Source: Scatophagus argus
Lineage: Eukaryota; Chordata; Actinopteri; Scatophagidae
DNA: 64,000 bases
Assembly (NCBI RefSeq): GCF_020382885.2
Contig: NC_058506.1
Coordinates: 21,673,318-21,737,317, forward strand
Direction: 5' to 3'
Shown here: positions 48,901-64,000 of the stretch, in pieces
Layout: every line of letters starts with the position of its first letter
How positions within the stretch are numbered: position 1 is the first letter of the stretch
Translations under genes and position numbers: made by a program
Notes under the pieces: generated by a model
What the model was told of the DNA's origin: nothing
The model's input: the letters and a program-made list of their open reading frames with translations, nothing else
Databases searched by the model: none

Positions 48901-51070
48901 CATTCTCCCATTAGGTTGTCTATACAAAGTGTGTGAATCTAAAGCCTTTACAAATTGAGAGTAAAACGTTCTGCATGTTTGGACCGATGACAGAAACGAC
49001 GACGGACAAAAGTGAAAAGCTGTACGAAACTGCTCTGAACGCCCTCTGGTGGCTTACAAAATCAGTCTGGTTAAAAACAGCTCAAGATTCTCAATGCCCT
49101 CTCTGCTAAAAGAAACAAAAAGAAAGGAAACCACGTAAGCTCGTACGGTAACAAAAGCTCCCGACAGATAAACGCTTCGGGTCGAGCTGCTGGCTCCGTG
49201 TGGAATGTTGGACTGCTGGCTGGACACTCGGAGAGGCCGAGATTAGCTCATCAAGGTCACAGAGTGGTCATGTTGTCGTTTTTGTTTGACAAAGACAACT
49301 TCACGTCGTAAATTAGTACTTTTTTCTCTCCAAAATGTTTTTGTTGTGCTCGAGTCAAGATTAAGAAAGACTTCATGAAGCTGATGTGGACAGACCATCA
49401 CGTCCTACACAGTTACTCTTACTCTCAGGTGATTTGAGAAAAAAAAAGTTCGACATCATCAGATATAAAAAACAAAATATGAAATAATGAAGTTCATGAT
49501 GGGTGGGAAGCCTGTGAGGGTTTCACATCCCTGCGCTGAACTCACAACTCAATACATTTCAAACGAAGTCCCCATCGGATCGTCAAACTGATCGTTTGAA
49601 ACGTGGTGGAGCGCAGATCGCAGCTGTACCTGGTCTCCAGTGGGGACTCAGGTGGGCTGGGGCTCAACAAAACTCTCAGGTGAGTGAAATAACACCACGT
49701 CTGCATGAACAAAAACTACCCACAAGACACGACCGTCTGTTGTCTTAAGGTAACGACAAAAATCACGCTGTGATCCGGGAAAACCGATCTGAAAATGACA
49801 AACAACCTCAGCCAAACTGAACTCCCAGTGCAGAAAATCTGCCGCTAACTCATCCTGAAATGTAATCTGGTACAAAATTTATCTTAACAAGACAGAAAAC
49901 CCTGAAATACGACTGACCAGCTTTGTAAGAAAAAAAAAACAACTAAACTAAAGTTAAATAAAACAGAAAATTGACAATTTCAGGCAATACTTCTACGGTA
50001 TATTGTTACTCTGAAAGTTGTTATAATAAAGTCAAGAACTGCTACGACTGGTGCAAGTGCTGAGCATAACAACTGTGCAAAAACATCTGACATTTAACTA
50101 ATGAAACTTACTGACGTGGTGTGCAACTGTGTGCAACCGGTGAAGGCAACCGTAAAAGAAAGAGAGAAGACAGAAAGACAGCATGCAGTTGAAGGACTAG
50201 CGTCACACATTAAGGCCACTGAACATCTCGGTCGGCTTCCCTGCCTGAAAGCTCCACAAAAATACTAAAGACGTTCATCACGGCGCGTGTTCTCAAAACA
50301 CAACAAGACAGAACTCTGTTAATGAGCTTTTGGTGTTTTGGCAGTTTCTTCTGCATCCATCAGCCACAGCTGAACTGAAGGCTTTGTATAGCTAAGGGCT
50401 GTCAAGGGCTGAGGTTTACAGCTCATGTCGGAGAGCGTGTCCACTCTGACCAGACGCCGCCGAAGCCCTTTTCCCTTGAAGACCTTAGATTCTTGTGCAG
50501 CAGCTGATAACATACTGGAAAAATCTGGTTATTCAAACTACTGCTGTATCAGGGAGCTCGTGAACAGCTTGGTGCACTCTGAAGAGATTTTTGATGGGGT
50601 TGCTGGAGTGTCTCAGAAGTTTCATTCGAAACCTTCATCATGAAAAGTCCTATTTTGAGGCTTTGCGACAAGTAACTTCAAAGTGAGCTTCTCTAAAACT
50701 GAAGCTCTTTTTCTTTCCTTCCGCAGTAACATCGACGTCCACTATCATGCACAGTTTGTCCCGATAACCTAAACATTCAGAAGTTCGTACACCCCTTAAA
50801 ACTTCAAGACGACATGCCACAGGGTACAGAACATAAAGGAAAACAACTGAGCTTAGAGCTAACATAGCTTATAATTATTATAAGGCGAAACAGAAAAGGA
50901 ACACGTAGTGACTGGTGAATTTAGGAGCTTTCTGTCAACATACTATGTAGGCTTTCACTTTGTGGACTGAAGTCCTGTAAGTCCACGCCAGCCTTCCTCG
51001 TGGGAAACCCTCTGTACTTACTTGGCCTAATTCATAGGTTGGGATCTACAAGGGTGACCAATGGGCAGCT
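45976..51070. other. orai2 3' UTR and spacer to bckdk
   Basis: Convergent spacer: orai2 ends from the left and bckdk from the right. A plus-strand AATAAA is at 47663-47668, followed by T/G-rich sequence, and would give orai2 a 1.7 kb 3' UTR. For bckdk no convincing minus-strand hexamer was found within 1 kb of its stop; an ATTAAA at about 48015 is possible. Several short open frames have no domains. A short CA tract lies near 47351. Confidence 0.45.
47663..47668 (+). terminator. Candidate polyadenylation signal of orai2
   Basis: AATAAA followed about 25 bases later by a T/G-rich stretch. It is the best hexamer after the orai2 stop codon, but use is unproven. Confidence 0.35.
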
Positions 51071-60557
<9,487 letters not shown>

Positions 60558-60860
60558 CTCCGCCGCTATAGCCGTCAGTCCTGGACGCATTTGGAGACGA
60601 GCTGTGTGTGTGTGAACAGGACTGCCCTGTTCTTGTACAAGCACTAATTTCTGGTGTTGCTACGAGGCCATTGGGGTCGCGTCATAATGGTGCACAAAGG
60701 CACGTATCTTAATACAGTAGAGAAAGGGTACAGAAAGGGCTTTGTGCGCATTGGCCAGTGGCGGAGAGAACTGGGGCGACGACATGACAGCTGAGCCAAT
60801 CAGTCGGTCAGAGGCGGAGCGACGTCAACGGCCTCCCTGCACTAATGTACTGTACCTACA
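60558..60860 (-). promoter_or_regulatory. bckdk: bckdk promoter region (predicted)
   Basis: GC-rich, TATA-less sequence upstream of the bckdk start. Two CCAAT boxes are present: one on the gene strand (ATTGG at 60750-60754 on plus) and one reversed (CCAAT at 60796-60800). The GTGTGTGTG at about 60603-60614 lies in the probable leader. Confidence 0.5.
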
Positions 60861-63800
60861 ATACAGGCAGTAATTATGGGGAGGACACATTACGCCCCCA
60901 ACGTATTGACCTAAAAATAGACATAAAATATAATTTTAAAAAAAGACAACAATGCAATGCCGTCTGAAATGCTTATTAAAATCATCATCGACACTAGACC
61001 TTACAAATCGCTATTAGCGCTGTACCTGCTGTCGGTACCGCAGTCTGCGTGTGGTTTGTTCCAGTGGTGTTGCCGTACCTCCGCCGAAGGCGTTTTCTGG
61101 ATGTTGAGGGTAGGTGCAATGGATAGTAAAACAGTGTTCTGTTAGTAAAACTAGGTCAGAGTACAAGTTTGTTAACCATCATACTGTCCTAACATAGAAC
61201 TAAGCAACAGTTCTTGACTCAGTCGTGACAGCACTCAACACACTGCAGCACAAGAGTGCAAAGTTAGAAAATACATAGAAAAGAAGAAAACATCATCAGC
61301 GTTTTGAAGACACTTTAACAGCTTCCGTTAAACAGACTGAGAAAACAGCCAGACCATGAAACACCCCACACGTCACACACAACACAATGGGAACAAAACA
61401 AGTTCGTCGTTTAATGGAAATACGGTAATGTCGCAGATTCTTTGGTAGCAGTTTGCGCACTCTGATTGGATGATTCAGATATTATGTATTTTCAGTATTT
61501 GTCTGTTTTCCCGGGTGAGGATCTTTTTCCTCTCTGGCTGTGGTTTTTGGTTTGGCATGTGTGTTTTCTGAGGCCTAATGGTACTCTGTTTTAGAAGGAC
61601 AGAAACTCTGCTCACACTGTAAGCCACCTAAGCATCCAACAGGACTCTGCCTGTGATACGTACAGTATGTACATTCATTTGGTTGTCACTCAGGCTCTCA
61701 GGATCTGAAATGCTCTGACTGTACAGGTGATGCTGCTGCTCTTCGACAGGTGTTTGACCTCCACACACCTGTAGTTTGAATATAGCATCAGGCATTTTCA
61801 GAATACCTGTTCGCAGATGTCATATTTCCTAATTATTAATAAAGGTGAGATTTGTGGTTTACATGAGAACCGACCTCTAACCAGGTCTGGTTTGCACTCG
61901 ACTCAGCTGAGGATTAAGAAGAGGAGCAGACCCAATAGGTAATCCTGCGCTTTGGTTTGGAAGTGTAATGCGGTGCTGTTAAACTTTCAGGTTATTACAT
62001 GTATTTATGGCCAGTGTATTTTATTGATGACCTGTAAATAAACTGCTTAATTAAAAGATCAAATTCTGTTTTCTTTGGTTCTTCTCTGATGTGAGGACAG
62101 CTAATCATTCACTTTGAAATTCACTTTTTAACTGAAGTTAAAATTTCTTTCCCTTTCAGTTTCTTTGTGGCAGTTTTCATCCGTAAAATTCAAATCAGAA
62201 AGTTAAATGACGCGTATGTTTGACATCAAGATTACATGCGTACCAAAATATTGTTGAAAAGTGTTAAATTGTATTGAATGTAAAAAAAAAGTCAGAGATA
62301 CACAAAACATAAACACATTCAAGGAGGGAGATAAAACATTCAAATTTGTAAAATCTTAACTAGAAACTAAAATGAATGTAAAAAACTTGGTAGTGAAGGT
62401 GAGGACATACTGTATGTTGGCTTGTAGTACTGGGTAACATACTTCACTGGAATTCCATTAATGGGTATTGAAAATAACAGCTGCTGATACAATATTAATA
62501 CAGAAACAAATAGTACTGTAAGTTGCTGGATAAGAAATAATAAATCAGGCTGCATTTGTGATTGTAGCTTGAGGTTGAATAAATTCACTATTTGCTGATT
62601 CGCTGGTAAACAGCAGGAATCAATATTTTAATATGAAGAAACCCCCAAAATGTGTTATGGAGACTCCTGTTTAACACAAATCCTTAAACGTTTGGTATTT
62701 CCTCCAGCGCCACTGAGGCTGGCTGGCTTCTAACAATGCAAAATGGAACAGTTTTTAATTAAATGAGGACCTCTGGTGGTGGTAGAAGGTGGAAGTGAAG
62801 CAAAAGGTTTAGAGCATAAGAAGTCACAACGAGGTGGTGATGGAAAATAAATAAAAACCAAAAGTTTCAGCTGGGAACCGCTGGACTAAACCACCAGACT
62901 GTAAATAATTAAGTTAAAAGTGGCTTCACTTGGACAAGATGCATCCGTATTGAAATGAAATAATTCATTATATAATATACAGTACTAATCACCGCCATTT
63001 CTCTGTGGAGGGTGTGCTTTTTACATAAGACGGTGTAAGTGCATTTTGCTGATAAACATTTATGATCTTTTACTTCAGTATATTTAATTACACTACACTC
63101 ATGTACTGTACTTAAGTAAAATTTTGAGATATTTGTTCTTGGAATATTTCCATTTTCTGACACTTTATACTTTCACACCTCATTTTGGATGCAAATATTG
63201 TACTTAGTTACGAGTAGTCAGTGTGACTACTTGTATAGATACATTTACATATGATTAACATGCCCTTTTATAATATCTATATAAAGAATTTTAGTCTAGT
63301 ACTACTCAAACTGGATGACCCTCACTTGTATGAAAGTATTTCAACAATATTTACTTTTACTGAAGTATAAATTTTGGGCACTCCACAACAGAATGGCCCT
63401 TTCCAGAATTAATTATATTTTCATATTTGATTATACTTACTGATGCATTCATGTGTACATTTCTTGCGCCTGGTAAATGAGGGGGAAATTAATGCTTAAT
63501 AATTTTGTGCAACTGTTTGGTGGCTTCTGAATTTCGCTTCGGGAATCATCAAAGCTTTACCTTTTTGTAACATAGAACAATATTCATAAATTATTTATTA
63601 ATTGCAGTTTGTATAAATTCTGTGAATCCGCACGACTGAGTCCACATAGTCCGCAAATGTAATGGAGTAAAAACACAACATTTGCCGCTGAGTTAAAACA
63701 TAAAGTAAATGGAAATGCTCAGGTACAATATAAGTATCTAAACACTGTACACGAGTACAGTACGTGAGTAGAAATTGTTATTTTTCTCCGCCGCTACTGG

Positions 63801-63870
63801 AAACTTCTAATTGATTAAAAGAGGCGATGTGAGAATAAAGAACCATAACTTCCTCTTATTCACTTCCGCA
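60861..63870. other. Spacer right of bckdk
   Basis: AT-rich with no supportable exon on either strand. Bases 62930-63290 are a worn TACTT-type repeat. The short ORFs at 60957 and 62367 have no recognisable domains. Confidence 0.5.
62930..63290 (+). repeat. Decayed teleost TACTT-rich dispersed repeat, long copy
   Basis: Contains tgtaagtgcattttgctgat, gatcttttacttcagtat, ctgtacttaagtaaaatttt and tgcaaatattgtacttagtt in the order of the common fish repeat. It is a longer copy of the family also seen at about 5930-6075. Confidence 0.6.
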
Positions 63871-63889
63871 TGCCGAAGAAGACGGTTTC

Positions 63890-64000
63890 ATATTAACCAA
63901 TAGAAATCTTTACATGTGACCACGGAAACCAATCGGATTCAGCAGAAGCTTCCCGCCTGAAAGAGAGTATAAAAAGCCCCACCCTCCAAAACTCATCAGT
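63890..64000 (+). promoter_or_regulatory. Histone-type / cell-cycle core promoter reading out of the window
   Basis: Within 80 bases there are CCAAT boxes at 63897-63901 and 63929-63933, an E2F-like TTCCCGCC at 63950-63957, and a TATA box TATAAAAAG at 63968-63976. A start-like catcagt sits about 28 bases downstream at the window edge. This arrangement is usual in animal replication-dependent histone genes, including H2A/H2B and H2AX. The gene itself is not in the window, so its identity is inference. Confidence 0.5.

Overview
The window is nuclear DNA of a bony fish, almost certainly a teleost with a compact genome. The genes are split by short GT-AG introns and the proteins are vertebrate-specific. 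The spacers carry fish-type dispersed repeats: L2-like 3' ends, Tc1-like remnants, a chromodomain Ty3/gypsy remnant and CA/TG microsatellites. I traced five protein genes exon by exon, and every exon junction keeps the reading frame. There is no sign of bacterial sequence, CRISPR or a gene cluster of foreign origin.

Layout from left to right. 1-8.3 kb is repeat-rich spacer with a degraded Ty3/gypsy element (about 2.04-3.33 kb, minus strand) and one puzzling exon-like segment near 6.2-6.3 kb. 8.3-14.0 kb holds htr3a (minus, 9 exons, 492 aa) and 16.0-22.2 kb holds htr3b (minus, 9 exons, 447 aa). These are tandem serotonin-gated channel subunits with the same exon plan. After a 1.2 kb head-to-head spacer, 23.4-39.5 kb holds usp28 (plus, 26 coding exons, about 1206 aa). 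44.2-46.0 kb holds orai2 (plus, two coding exons, 266 aa). 51.1-60.6 kb holds bckdk (minus, 11 coding exons, 417 aa). The last 100 bases look like a histone-type or cell-cycle promoter (two CCAAT boxes, an E2F-like site, a TATA box) firing rightward into a gene outside the window.

The htr3a-htr3b-usp28 block has the same order and relative orientation as the human 11q23 block (HTR3A, HTR3B, USP28). The neighbours orai2 and bckdk lie on other chromosomes in human (7q22 and 16p11), so a synteny junction falls at about 40.7-42 kb. HTR3A and HTR3B subunits assemble into one pentameric channel. The other three genes have unrelated jobs: USP28 is a deubiquitinase, ORAI2 a store-operated calcium channel, and BCKDK the mitochondrial kinase that switches off branched-chain amino acid breakdown.

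I do not see a wholly new system. The observations most worth a second look are: CA repeats packed just inside the donor site of three of the ten bckdk introns; apparent loss of the SUMO-interacting motif of usp28; a weak usp28 donor followed by an in-frame stop and AATAAA; the contrasting MA-helix residues of the two 5-HT3 subunits; an upstream ORF of htr3a whose stop overlaps the start codon; and the unassigned exon-like segment at 6.2 kb.
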